Positions 52,199 to 62,341 of a stretch of 64,000 bases of DNA are shown piece after piece. The position numbers were made by a program, and so were the translations under genes. The stretch spans positions 1 through 64,000 of the forward strand of contig SVGC01000011.1 in the NCBI GenBank assembly GCA_015056495.1, read 5' to 3'. The stretch is from Butyrivibrio sp. (GTDB taxonomy: Bacteria; Bacillota; Clostridia; Lachnospirales; Lachnospiraceae). The notes beneath the pieces are model-generated. The model saw only the letters and a list, made by a program, of their open reading frames with translations, was not told the origin of the DNA and ran no database searches. Numbering within the stretch: position 1 is the first letter of the stretch; every line of letters begins with the position of its first letter.

Positions 52199-55100
52199 TC
52201 AAATATTATTTTGCATCTCTTTAATGATCTTTTTGGTCAGACCCTCATCCAGTCCCTTGACTGCGCCGCCAAGTTTAGGTATCAGCGCATCTACAACCGG
52301 ATTAAATGTATAGCCTTTCATCTTGTCCATTACTTCATCAGCTGTATCAATATCCAGATCTTCTATGGCTGTTGTTAGTACTATTGCCATAGCATTTAGC
52401 ATTGCCTTGTCGCCCTTGATCTTTTTCGATGAAGCAACATCGGAATTTATAGCTTCTATTCTGTCAAAACCAAGTCCAAAGACTCCTACCAGCTTATCCG
52501 TGTATGATCTCCATTCTTTAATGAAGCCCGGATGCATGGACATTATCAGATCATAGTCATAGTCTTTTGCTGCAAATTCCAATATCTTGGCTGTTCCTGC
52601 CAGTGGAACTATACCAATCGTAGCTGTGGAGCTCTTCATGGAATGTACCTGTATGCGATATGACTTAAAAGCGTTCTCAGCGTCAACAGATAATTTGCCA
52701 TTTTTATCTGAATTCATTTTGTATTCATAGGCAGAGTCTTTGAGTTCATTGTACATTGCGTCCAATCTGTCAGCATGAAGATCAATTGTTTCATAGAAGG
52801 ATTGAACTGCCATTCTGAGGATATCCCTGTCAGGAATATGTATCCAGGCATATTTCCAATCAAGCCCCTCCACTTCAGGAAGATCAGCACTGACTGCAAG
52901 GAAAGCTTTTTCGCTCTGATCCCTGTGTGACTTTTGTTTATCAGCTCGACCTTTTTTGACCAGTTCTTTTGGAAGGTTATTTCTAAGAACTGCTTTCAGA
53001 TCTTCTATGGATATAGGCTTACCTAAAAATCCGTCAAAACCCAGTCCTGTGTAATACTCAAGCGCACCGGCTGTGGCATTGGCAGTAAGAGCATAGATTG
53101 GCACATTTTTGCATTTATCCATCTGCCTCAGACGCTTCATTGTCTCTATACCATCCATTTCAGGCATCATATGATCCATAAAGATAAAATCATAATGCTG
53201 CCACTCGGCCAGGGCAATTGCTTCTGCACCACTTGCTGCTTCTGATACCTGTACTTTGGTTGGTTTCAACAGGCTTCTGAATACTTTTCTATTCATTGCA
53301 TTATCGTCTACCACCAGAACACTTGCATTTTCTGCAGTAAATTCATTGGAAATGTCACATTTCTGCTCCATGATAAGTGTCTTATAATTGAACACTCCCA
53401 TAGGTGAAGAATCTACAACCTTTTGCTCAAGATCAAAGAAAAATTTAGATCCTGTGCCGTAAATACTGTTTACTTCAAGGCTACTGCCCATAAGGTTCAG
53501 TAGCTGGACAGTGATATTGATCCCAAGTCCTGTTCCTTCTATCTGACGGTTTTTATCTTCTTCTATTCTTTCAAAAGCTTCGAACAGCTTGGAGATATCC
53601 TCCTGCTTGATACCGATACCTGTGTCTTCAACTTCCACATGAAGTACGCATATATCTCCTTTTACCTCTCCGTCAAATCTCAGGGTTACAGAACCTGTAA
53701 TGGTATATTTGACAGCATTGGTAAGTATATTGGTCACGATCTGCCTGATACGGACATCATCTCCATAAAGGGTTCTTGGGAGATTAGGGTTGACCTCTAC
53801 ATTAAGCTTTAAATCCTTGGCCTGTGCCCTTGGCATGATCATATTTACAAGGTTATGTACCAGTTCTGAGAGATTGTACTCAACAGGAACAATGTTCATC
53901 TTGCCTGATTCTATCTTGGAAGAATCCAGGATATCATTGATCAGGGCTAAAAGAGCTGTTCCTGCATTATAGATATCAGTTGCATATCCTAATATGTCAG
54001 CGTCATTGCTCTCTCTCAATATCATCTCATCCATACCAAGAACTGCATTTATAGGAGTTCTGATCTCGTGAGACATCTGGGCAAGGAATTGAGATTTGGC
54101 TTTGTTGGCATTTTCTGCATCTTCCTTGGCTGCTCTGATCTGTTCATACTGACTATTGATGATAGCCATATTTCCCATTTTGGCTACAAGCCATGCAACA
54201 AATCCTAAAAACAGAGATATTACTACGAACAGATATACTTTATAGTATGTATGTTCATAGAGCTTGGCATCCTTATGGATCATAAAGGTTGATTCTTTTT
54301 TGACATATTTACCTGAATAATCCAAAACCTGAATATACAATTTATGGTCACCATAAGACAGATTGGAATAATAGATCGTTTCAAGCTCTGACTGTCTGCA
54401 GGTAATGCCTTCCTCTTCATCCATCTGAATATGCACAAGAGGATCAGAGATCGCATAGTTCAGGATAGCCGGGGTGATCTGCACCTGTCCCAGTCCTGCT
54501 GGTATCTCATAGTAACCATTATAGATATCGGCAGGAACTCCATCCTTGGTCACACTCTTTAACACGATCTGATAGTGCTGGTCAAAATCTTCATATTTGG
54601 ACAGATCCAGCACAAGTATTCCACCGGTTCCGCACAGGTAGAACTTCTGACCTTCGACAGCGTTAAAAGAGTTGGAATTGAGCGCTTTGACAAGTCCTCT
54701 CTTATTATTCAGCAATGAGTAGGTATACTCTTCTTCATCATTTATAAGGTCATCTTCATTGACAACAAATATTCCCGCACTGGAAGTGATGTAGGCCATG
54801 TGGTCATTGGTAATATATATGTCATAGTTATTGGTGTAAGGAAAATTATTTAATTTCCTGACATCACCACCATCAGGATGATAGTAAAGTCCGTTACTTC
54901 CAACGTAGAGTACGCCGCCTTTACATGGCACTATCCTAAGGATAACCTGGCTTTGAAGACCATTCTCTGGTCCTATATGCTTTTTTATCCAGCCATCGTT
55001 GATGTCATATACTCCGCCTCCATCAGTACCGATCCTGACAGTGCCATCCTCAAGTTCCACAGCACATAAGACCTTGGTAACAGAGAGCCCCTGAGCTTTT

Positions 55101-57190
55101 CCAATAGTCTTGACTATAACATTGCCCTTGATATAATTTACACCATCTGCTGAGCAGGCCAGTATCCTTCCATCGCTGAGCTCCATGGTAAAACGGAATC
55201 TGTTTCCCAGTGCTTTACTTGTACTGTCATTAAATATTGTCCTCTGGCCTTCACTGTCTATCCTGACAAGTCCATCTCCTCCGCTAAGACTTATCCACAG
55301 ATTTCCTTTAGAATCCTTGCCTATATGTCTTACTGTCTGTTCTTCATATAACGAAAGGACATCGTCCTGGACTACCTTCATCTTGACCATATCTATCTTG
55401 ACTACGCCGTTGTCTGTTCCTGCATATAAATAATTGCCATCAAGCAAAACAGAATAAACTACTGCGTCCGGTAACCCCACCTTGGAAAACAGCTCAACAA
55501 AAGGGTTATAGGATAGCTTTAAAATTCCCTGCTTATTTGAAGAAAACCAAATGTTGCCCTGAGCATCCTCCAATACGTTAGAGATGGAGGAATCAAAATC
55601 ATCTCGGCTCAGGTTCTGCATTTTGCCTTCCAGATCTACAAAGCCAAATCCGTTGTGACATGCGACAAAGTAACCACCATATTTACTTACATAGGTTATC
55701 TCATCCATGTCTGCAAGCCCGGCAGTATATACAGATGACACCTTCACGAAGCCTTTTTTGGTGTAACGGAGTATCTCAAGATAATCTCCATCAGTACCTA
55801 GAAGGAAATTTTTGTTTCCCTCATATCCTACTGCATTATAGACATATTTTTTCCATTCACATTTTCTGGTACTAATGATCTCATCATTTTGTATCAAAAA
55901 TAATGTTCCATCTCCGGATATTCCGCTTATCATGTCTTCATCCACACTGGTAAGACATTTTACATAGGTGATATCCTCAAATTCTTCATAGCTCTTTACA
56001 AGTTTATCTTCCAAAATCTCTTCCGGAGGCTCACCTATACTATGCTCATCAACGGGCTGCTCCTGGTATATAACATCGTTTTCTGTAAAAATATTGCTGA
56101 TAACAGCCGCATCTATCTTGCAGAGATACGTTGCAGTAGCCACATATATATTGCCAAGACCATCTTCACAGATATCCTGGATTGAATTAGAAGCCAGTCC
56201 ATCTAGGGCAGAAAAAAATCTTATTTTGCCTGAATATGGATCATAGCATGCTACACCTACATCATTGGTACCAATCCACAAATAGTCCCTGCTATCAGAA
56301 TAAAGTGTTATTACGTTGGTTATACGATCATCAATATATACTTTTTCAAAAGAATCACCATTGTACTGATACAATCCGGAAAAGGAACCTGCCCATACAT
56401 ATCCGTTGGCAGCCTGCACAATAGCATTTATCTCTGCTGAATCAAGACCATCGTCATAATCATAATGAAGTGAAGAATAATCTGACATAAAATCCGGTGT
56501 ATCTGCTGCCAGCGCCTTGGCAGGAATGATAAGGCTCATTACAGATGCCGCCAAAATAGTACAAAACCACAAACTGCTCTTATCTATCATTCCATCCCTT
56601 GTCTGATCTGCTTCTTGTCTGGAATCAAGATCAAGGTATACGCCCTGTTTCCTGAACAAGGTTATACATCCATATAACAGCATAACTGTAACAATTTTAT
56701 CCGGGATATTTATAAGAAGTTCGCCAGCAATACAACATACTGTTTTCTGGTTGATGATCTGTGAGAGCATCTCTACAAGAGCATCTCCCCACAGATTACC
56801 CACCATACCATCATGTATGATAAGATTGATAGGCGTAGATATTATAGTCATAACGATTCCGGCAAGGACACTGGAACCCACGACTCTGAATGAATCAAAC
56901 CGATCCCTTTTATGCAAAAAGATACCAACGACTACCGCACCACCAATGTTGATAAATGCATATAACATATAGATCGGATTCTGAAAATTGATCAATACAA
57001 CGGAAATGGCACCTACAAAAGAACCTGCTATAGGTCCAAGTAAGATTGAAACCAGAAATGTACCGATACAATCCATATATAAAGGGATAGAATAACTTGA
57101 CGCTATTCCGAATCCCACTATATTCAAGATAATTCCTATAAAAATAAGCGCAATGCTACGCTTGTTTATTGAAAACAAGTGCTTTTTCAT
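52199..57190 (-). CDS. Giant hybrid sensor kinase: ECF-S-like membrane domain, beta-propeller sensor, kinase, receiver and Hpt
   Basis: A 1663-residue protein. Residues 1-190 form a membrane domain like that of the HD-GYP partner (LYMDCIGTFLVSILLGP). A second hydrophobic stretch ending AKALAADTP (about 204-227) looks like an internal signal or anchor. Then come two seven-bladed propeller-type repeat regions (about 230-860; repeated DSRDYLWIGTNDVG-like units), a Y_Y_Y domain, a membrane segment (about 983-1003), HisKA with H1041 in MSHEIRTP, the ATPase (VEDTGIGI, GTGLGI), a receiver with D1339, and an Hpt domain with H1516 in HSMKSS. This layout resembles the Bacteroides hybrid two-component systems that sense oligosaccharides, except that Hpt replaces the AraC domain. 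GAGGGGAG precedes the ATG. Confidence 0.92.
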   Translation of the reverse strand: MKKHLFSINKRSIALIFIGIILNIVGFGIASSYSIPLYMDCIGTFLVSILLGPIAGSFVGAISVVLINFQNPIYMLYAFINIGGAVVVGIFLHKRDRFDSFRVVGSSVLAGIVMTIISTPINLIIHDGMVGNLWGDALVEMLSQIINQKTVCCIAGELLINIPDKIVTVMLLYGCITLFRKQGVYLDLDSRQEADQTRDGMIDKSSLWFCTILAASVMSLIIPAKALAADTPDFMSDYSSLHYDYDDGLDSAEINAIVQAANGYVWAGSFSGLYQYNGDSFEKVYIDDRITNVITLYSDSRDYLWIGTNDVGVACYDPYSGKIRFFSALDGLASNSIQDICEDGLGNIYVATATYLCKIDAAVISNIFTENDVIYQEQPVDEHSIGEPPEEILEDKLVKSYEEFEDITYVKCLTSVDEDMISGISGDGTLFLIQNDEIISTRKCEWKKYVYNAVGYEGNKNFLLGTDGDYLEILRYTKKGFVKVSSVYTAGLADMDEITYVSKYGGYFVACHNGFGFVDLEGKMQNLSRDDFDSSISNVLEDAQGNIWFSSNKQGILKLSYNPFVELFSKVGLPDAVVYSVLLDGNYLYAGTDNGVVKIDMVKMKVVQDDVLSLYEEQTVRHIGKDSKGNLWISLSGGDGLVRIDSEGQRTIFNDSTSKALGNRFRFTMELSDGRILACSADGVNYIKGNVIVKTIGKAQGLSVTKVLCAVELEDGTVRIGTDGGGVYDINDGWIKKHIGPENGLQSQVILRIVPCKGGVLYVGSNGLYYHPDGGDVRKLNNFPYTNNYDIYITNDHMAYITSSAGIFVVNEDDLINDEEEYTYSLLNNKRGLVKALNSNSFNAVEGQKFYLCGTGGILVLDLSKYEDFDQHYQIVLKSVTKDGVPADIYNGYYEIPAGLGQVQITPAILNYAISDPLVHIQMDEEEGITCRQSELETIYYSNLSYGDHKLYIQVLDYSGKYVKKESTFMIHKDAKLYEHTYYKVYLFVVISLFLGFVAWLVAKMGNMAIINSQYEQIRAAKEDAENANKAKSQFLAQMSHEIRTPINAVLGMDEMILRESNDADILGYATDIYNAGTALLALINDILDSSKIESGKMNIVPVEYNLSELVHNLVNMIMPRAQAKDLKLNVEVNPNLPRTLYGDDVRIRQIVTNILTNAVKYTITGSVTLRFDGEVKGDICVLHVEVEDTGIGIKQEDISKLFEAFERIEEDKNRQIEGTGLGINITVQLLNLMGSSLEVNSIYGTGSKFFFDLEQKVVDSSPMGVFNYKTLIMEQKCDISNEFTAENASVLVVDDNAMNRKVFRSLLKPTKVQVSEAASGAEAIALAEWQHYDFIFMDHMMPEMDGIETMKRLRQMDKCKNVPIYALTANATAGALEYYTGLGFDGFLGKPISIEDLKAVLRNNLPKELVKKGRADKQKSHRDQSEKAFLAVSADLPEVEGLDWKYAWIHIPDRDILRMAVQSFYETIDLHADRLDAMYNELKDSAYEYKMNSDKNGKLSVDAENAFKSYRIQVHSMKSSTATIGIVPLAGTAKILEFAAKDYDYDLIMSMHPGFIKEWRSYTDKLVGVFGLGFDRIEAINSDVASSKKIKGDKAMLNAMAIVLTTAIEDLDIDTADEVMDKMKGYTFNPVVDALIPKLGGAVKGLDEGLTKKIIKEMQNNI

Positions 57191-57210
57191 CAAACTCCCC
57201 TCGATGAATT

Positions 57211-57804
57211 TTATATGATTCCTAAAGCCTCTTTAGCCAAAGCGTCTGCCATGTCATTGTATTTATCTCCTGAATGGCCTTTTACTTTGACGAAATTGAC
57301 TTTTACAAGCTCTTTAATGCTATCATAATATTCCTTATATGCAATAGTGCCTTCCTTATTGGCTTTCCAATCACCCAGACACCAAAAAGCTATTCCTGCA
57401 TAGTCATAATAGATAGTTATTTCTTTAAGGCCCTCTTCCACAGCATAAGCCATTGCTGCCTGAGCACCTTTTATTTCACCGGCAACATTTCTCATGGAAG
57501 CAAGATCTTTATCATCAAATTTCTTATTAAAGGTATATTCCTTGGAATCCCTTAAAATGACCATTCCATAGGAAAATTCTTTGGTTGCTATGTTATAACT
57601 GCCATCGACATAGGCTATAACACCATTTGTATTATCTATTTTTACTTCGTTTCCGTCTCCGATATATGCAAGAGCCTCCTCTTTAGTCTTAAAGCTCTTG
57701 TACTGAGCGCCGGAGAAACCGTCAACATTCTTTTTACATTCATCCCAGGTATTGAATATCCCTTTTTTTTTACCTTTTCTAACTGCGTAATATTTCTGAG
57801 GCAT
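57211..57804 (-). CDS. rnhA: Ribonuclease HI with N-terminal hybrid-binding domain
   Basis: Cleaves RNA in RNA-DNA hybrids. Residues 1-50 form the viroplasmin-like hybrid-binding domain (KYYAVRKGKKKGIFNTWDECK). The RNase H domain (about 60-197) has the four acidic positions: D in AYVDGSYN, E in VAGEIKGA, D in YYDYAGI and D in YNDMADALA. AAAGG lies 11 bases upstream. The stop is 20 bases before the giant kinase start, so the kinase operon may be transcribed through this gene. Confidence 0.93.
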   Translation of the reverse strand: MPQKYYAVRKGKKKGIFNTWDECKKNVDGFSGAQYKSFKTKEEALAYIGDGNEVKIDNTNGVIAYVDGSYNIATKEFSYGMVILRDSKEYTFNKKFDDKDLASMRNVAGEIKGAQAAMAYAVEEGLKEITIYYDYAGIAFWCLGDWKANKEGTIAYKEYYDSIKELVKVNFVKVKGHSGDKYNDMADALAKEALGII

Positions 57805-57851
57805 TTATATTTTTCCTTTGTCCATTTTGCAATAAGTGTCTGCAGTGCTTA

Positions 57852-59414
57852 TCATAACAGCGGTGCAACCAGTCTTAATATGTACTGGTACAGCATTACA
57901 CGACGTTTATCAGTATGTCTGTAAGCTTCTGTGACTTCATGACATTCTTTAAAAGTCGCTTCAAAATCTTGTCTGATATCTTTAATGATCTCTGAATCAT
58001 ACATCCAGACACCATTTTCAAAATGATGATAAAAGCTTCGGTAGTCAAGATTGATAGTACCGCAGGTAGCCATCTTATCATCACAAATACACATTTTAGC
58101 ATGACAAAAGCCCGGAGTATATTCATAAATCCTTACTCCGCTCTGACACAACGCAGAATAATATGATTTGGTCATATTATTTACAGCTTTTTTATCCGGA
58201 ATACCTGGTGTTATGATCCTGACATCCACTCCCCTCTTGGCTGCAAGAGTAAATGCATTGATCATCTCATCATCTATTATAAGATAAGGAGTCATAAAAT
58301 AAATATATTCATTGGCAGAACCTAACAGATTAAGGTAAACGTTTTCTCCAACATTTTCATGATCAAGAGGACTGTCAGCATAGGGCTGTATAAAACCATG
58401 ATATCCCATAGGCTCACATTCAGAGAAAAATCTCTCAGCGTTTTTATCATCTTTATCCGTTGCACGTATGGCATTCCACATCTCAAGAAAAACAGCTGTA
58501 AGAGTATGAACAGCCTCTCCCTCAAGCCTTACGCCTGTATCTTTCCATTCACCATAAGGATGCTTATAGCCAAAATACTCATCTGCCAGGTTATAACCTC
58601 CGGTATAGCCAATGCGCCCATCTATAACTGTTATCTTACGATGATCTCTATTATTCAGAAAGACATTCACCAGAGGAAAAACAGGATTAAAACATCTGCA
58701 ATGGATGCCCTTTTCTTCCATGCGATTCACAAAATCCCTATTGATAAAGCCTATACTGCCTACATCATCATAAAACAGTCTTACCTCAACGCCTTCCTGT
58801 GCTTTTCTGGCAAGAACTTCTTCTATCCTTTCAAATGCCTCAGACACTTCTATAGCATGGTATTCCATGAATATAAAGCTCTTGGCATTGTTCAGATCTT
58901 CAAGCTGTGCCTCAAGACCTGCAAGCGCATTGGAATAATATCTCATTGATGTATTATTATAAACAGGAAACCCAGTATAGGAAAAAAGATAACTTGACTG
59001 GCTGTATGCTGTCATATCTTTAGCTTTCAGCTCTTCTGCCACAGCTTTATCCTGAGGGATGATCTGAAAAAGGGCTGTATCTATTTTTTCAAATCGTCTT
59101 CTCATGTTCTTGGTGGAACCTGAAAGACCAACTGAAAAATACAATATCATTCCTAATATAGGAAAAATACCGATCAGGATCATCCATGGCATCTTAAGCG
59201 CCGCATTCATCTGCTTGCCATAGATCTGGATGATCAAAAGCAGTGCCACTATCCTGACGACATTATCAAATATTGTAAAAGATCTTCCAGCAATAACAAT
59301 AAGATTATATATCCATATAACGTTAACAATGACCGCAATACCTGCAAATATAAGTCTCTTGACGCCATTGCCCACATATGTCTTTTTCTCAGTTGTAAGC
59401 TTAGAATATCCCAT
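57852..59414 (-). CDS. cls: Cardiolipin synthase (phospholipase D family)
   Basis: Membrane enzyme joining two phosphatidylglycerols into cardiolipin. The 520-residue protein has three hydrophobic segments in the first 100 residues, then two phospholipase D motifs: HRKITVIDG near residue 258 and HAKMCICDD near 440, both with the H-x-K pattern, plus GGYNLADEY and TINLDYRS. Length is typical of ClsA. GGAGG lies six bases before the ATG. Next to rnhA on the same strand. Confidence 0.94.
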   Translation of the reverse strand: MGYSKLTTEKKTYVGNGVKRLIFAGIAVIVNVIWIYNLIVIAGRSFTIFDNVVRIVALLLIIQIYGKQMNAALKMPWMILIGIFPILGMILYFSVGLSGSTKNMRRRFEKIDTALFQIIPQDKAVAEELKAKDMTAYSQSSYLFSYTGFPVYNNTSMRYYSNALAGLEAQLEDLNNAKSFIFMEYHAIEVSEAFERIEEVLARKAQEGVEVRLFYDDVGSIGFINRDFVNRMEEKGIHCRCFNPVFPLVNVFLNNRDHRKITVIDGRIGYTGGYNLADEYFGYKHPYGEWKDTGVRLEGEAVHTLTAVFLEMWNAIRATDKDDKNAERFFSECEPMGYHGFIQPYADSPLDHENVGENVYLNLLGSANEYIYFMTPYLIIDDEMINAFTLAAKRGVDVRIITPGIPDKKAVNNMTKSYYSALCQSGVRIYEYTPGFCHAKMCICDDKMATCGTINLDYRSFYHHFENGVWMYDSEIIKDIRQDFEATFKECHEVTEAYRHTDKRRVMLYQYILRLVAPLL

Positions 59415-59490
59415 ATAACCTCCGCTTCATCTATTGTTTAGTTATGCGTTTTATTATATTATCCTTCTTTTCCTAATAATACACAATGAA

Positions 59491-59530
59491 AAAAGCCTCT
59501 AGAGAACTACGTGTTTTCTCTAGAGGCTTA
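59491..59530 (-). terminator. Intrinsic terminator of the iron-sulfur flavoprotein gene
   Basis: AGCCTCTAGAGAA pairs with TTCTCTAGAGGCT around a short loop, followed on the minus strand by six T residues (59495-59490). It lies 23 bases after the stop codon at 59552. Confidence 0.88.
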
Positions 59531-59551
59531 AATTCTCTATCTAAAGATTGA

Positions 59552-62341
59552 TCAATCTTTACCTGTTACCTTATGGATAGCTATATTCATAGCTCTCTTA
59601 AGAGCATATGGACCTACAGCCTTGAGCTTGTCTTCAGACTTGTACATATCTGAGCCATGAGGTATATCTCTTGAGAGATGAATGGCATCAAATTCACATC
59701 TTGTTGTACACAATCCGCATCCGATACAACGGTTAACATCAACTGTTGTTGCACCGCATCCAAGACAACGGTTAGCTTCAGCCTTAACCTGCTCTTCTGT
59801 GAGGCACAGACGAAGATCTTCAAATGTCTTAGTAGCTACGCCAGCCTTCTTACCTGGGATCTGACGCTTAGCGTTATCAAACTCTTCAACTTCGATGTTG
59901 TCTTTATCAAGTTCGATGAACTTTCTAAGATCTCTTGCTAGAGTAAGTGAGTTACCAGGATGTACGAATCTGTTGATAGATACCATACCTTCACGACCTG
60001 CAGCAATAGCATCGATTGCAAATCTAGGTCCTGTATAAACGTCACCACCTACAAAGATGTCAGGCTCAGCTGTCTGATATGTTACAGGATCAGCCTTAGC
60101 TGTCATATTGCGGTTGAGTTCAACCTTAGTTCCCTTAAGGAGGTCACCCCATTCAATTGACTGACCAATTGAAAGAAGGATATTCTCACAAGGAATAGTA
60201 ATTGTATCATTCTCATCATACTGAGGATTGAATCTGCCATCAGCATCCTTAACTGATGTACACTTCTTGAATACAATACCTTTAACCTTGCCATTTTCAA
60301 CAAGGATCTCCTTTGGTCCCCATCCGTTCTTAACTTCGATGCCTTCTTCTTTTGCTTCCTCAACTTCATCTGGAGCTGCAGGCATCTCTTTTTCGCTTTC
60401 AAGACAGAGCATTGTTACCTTGCTGCTCTCGCATCTTACAGCTGTTCTGGCTACGTCTACTGCAACGTTACCACCACCGACTACAACTGTGTCGCCTGTA
60501 AGTCTGATGCTTGTATCAAGGTTAACCTTTCTTAAGAAATCTACACCTGTCTGTACTCCAATAGCGTCTTCTCCAGGAACACCTGTCTTTCTGCCGCCCT
60601 GAGCACCGATAGCAATGTAGAATGCCTTGTAGCCTTCTGCACGGAGCTGGTCAAGAGTGATATCCTTACCAACTTCTACGCTTGTCTTAAATTCAACACC
60701 CATCTGACGGATAACTTCAATTTCAGCATCTACTACTGACTTTTCAAGTCTGTAGCTTGGGATACCGTTCATGAGCATACCGCCCGGTCTCTTCTCTTTT
60801 TCAAATACTGTTACAGGATAGCCTTCTTTTCTAAGGTAATATGCTGCTGAAAGTCCTGCAGGACCTGCACCTATTACAGCTATCTTCTGGTCAAAGAACT
60901 TACCTTCACCATTCTCACAAAGAGGTATGTATCTTGTCTCTTTGTTAAGGTCAAGTGAAGCGATGTATTTCTTGATCTCATCAATAGCAAGAGGCTGATC
61001 GATAGTTCCTCTTGTACATGCATCCTCACATCTGCGGTTACATACAGCACCACAAACTGCCGGGAATGGGTTGTCCTGTTTGATGAGCTTTAATGCATCT
61101 TCATATCTGCCTTCTGCTGCCATCTTGATGTATCCCTGGATAGCAAGGTGAGCAGGACAAGCAGTCTTACAAGGAGCTGTACCTGTATCATAACAGTTGA
61201 TCTTGGCATCATCTCTATAATTGTAGTTCCACTTTGTTGCAGGCCACTTCTTGTGATCAGGAAGTTCTGTAAGTGGATATTTAACTTCGCCATTCTTTGT
61301 GCAGAGCTTCTGTCCAAGCTTAGCAGCACCTACAGGACATACCTCTACGCACTTACCGCAGGCTACGCACTTATCCTTTTCAACATGTGCACGATATGCA
61401 GATGCTGAAAGGTTTGGAGTATTGTACAGCTGAGAGGTTCTAAGAGCATTACATACACCAGGAGCACAGTTACAGATAGCAACTATCTTCTCTTCTCCAT
61501 CGATGTTGGTAATCTGATGAACATAACCATGTCTCTCAGCTCTCTCAAGGATCTCAAGTACTTCTTCGTAAGAAATGTATCTTCCAACATTTCTGTCAAC
61601 ACAGTATTCAGCCATATCGCCTACGCCGATACAGTACTCGCCTTCAATCTCACCAGAGCCTTCGCCACGCATTCTCTGCTGTTTACGGCAGCTACACTGA
61701 CCTACTGAATACTTATCATATTTATTTAACCAATGTGAAATGTGTTCTACTGATACTGACTTATTTTCAAGATCAATAGCCTTCTCAACAGGTATTACGT
61801 GCATACCTACACCGCCGCCACCTGGTGGTACCATCTGAGTAATACCTGCAAGCGGGATCTGTGTCATAAGGTTGAAGAATGTTGCTACTTCAGGATGCTC
61901 GTCAGTAAGCTTGTCACTCATCATCATGAACTCAGCAGAACCTGGCACAAAAATAGGAAGGTTATATTCCTTATGGTGATCTGCTTCTGTAGATCTTGTT
62001 GTCTCAACAATACCGATCATTACAAGAGAATCTGCCATCTTCTGAGCTTCTTCTACAGACATATTGTTCATCTGAGCAAGCTGCTCGATAGAATAAGGTA
62101 CTCTTGTTTTCTTAAAGTTAAGGCAGAACTTTACCTGCTCTTTGTTAAGAACATGATCAAGACACCAATACTCAGGGTCTCTGTTGTTCATTGTCTTCTT
62201 GAGCTTCTTTTTGATTCTGTCTGTGATTAGTGTTGCCAATTCGAGAACCAGCTGTTCTTTTTCAGGGTCTGGTGCTACATAGTTTGGATCCTGCCAATAA
62301 TCATTTTCATTGATCATTGGATCGCCGATTTTCCATTCCAT
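59552..62341 (-). CDS. Multidomain FAD and iron-sulfur oxidoreductase (GltD-like)
   Basis: A 929-residue cytoplasmic redox protein. The N-terminal part (about 1-310) has a winged-helix-like segment and Cys clusters (CSCRKQQRM; CNCAPGVC). A 4Fe-4S ferredoxin motif (CVACGKCVEVCPVG, about 322-336) follows; then a GltD-like unit with CKTACPAHLAIQG (about 384), the FAD site VIGAGPAGLSAAYYL (about 490) and the NAD(P) site VVGGGNVAVDVA (about 622); and a final ferredoxin-like cluster (CLGCGATTVDVNRCIGCGLC, about 858-880). Such fusions are frequent in Clostridia, but the electron donor and acceptor are unknown. GGAG precedes the ATG. Single gene. Confidence 0.88.
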   Translation of the reverse strand: MEWKIGDPMINENDYWQDPNYVAPDPEKEQLVLELATLITDRIKKKLKKTMNNRDPEYWCLDHVLNKEQVKFCLNFKKTRVPYSIEQLAQMNNMSVEEAQKMADSLVMIGIVETTRSTEADHHKEYNLPIFVPGSAEFMMMSDKLTDEHPEVATFFNLMTQIPLAGITQMVPPGGGGVGMHVIPVEKAIDLENKSVSVEHISHWLNKYDKYSVGQCSCRKQQRMRGEGSGEIEGEYCIGVGDMAEYCVDRNVGRYISYEEVLEILERAERHGYVHQITNIDGEEKIVAICNCAPGVCNALRTSQLYNTPNLSASAYRAHVEKDKCVACGKCVEVCPVGAAKLGQKLCTKNGEVKYPLTELPDHKKWPATKWNYNYRDDAKINCYDTGTAPCKTACPAHLAIQGYIKMAAEGRYEDALKLIKQDNPFPAVCGAVCNRRCEDACTRGTIDQPLAIDEIKKYIASLDLNKETRYIPLCENGEGKFFDQKIAVIGAGPAGLSAAYYLRKEGYPVTVFEKEKRPGGMLMNGIPSYRLEKSVVDAEIEVIRQMGVEFKTSVEVGKDITLDQLRAEGYKAFYIAIGAQGGRKTGVPGEDAIGVQTGVDFLRKVNLDTSIRLTGDTVVVGGGNVAVDVARTAVRCESSKVTMLCLESEKEMPAAPDEVEEAKEEGIEVKNGWGPKEILVENGKVKGIVFKKCTSVKDADGRFNPQYDENDTITIPCENILLSIGQSIEWGDLLKGTKVELNRNMTAKADPVTYQTAEPDIFVGGDVYTGPRFAIDAIAAGREGMVSINRFVHPGNSLTLARDLRKFIELDKDNIEVEEFDNAKRQIPGKKAGVATKTFEDLRLCLTEEQVKAEANRCLGCGATTVDVNRCIGCGLCTTRCEFDAIHLSRDIPHGSDMYKSEDKLKAVGPYALKRAMNIAIHKVTGKD

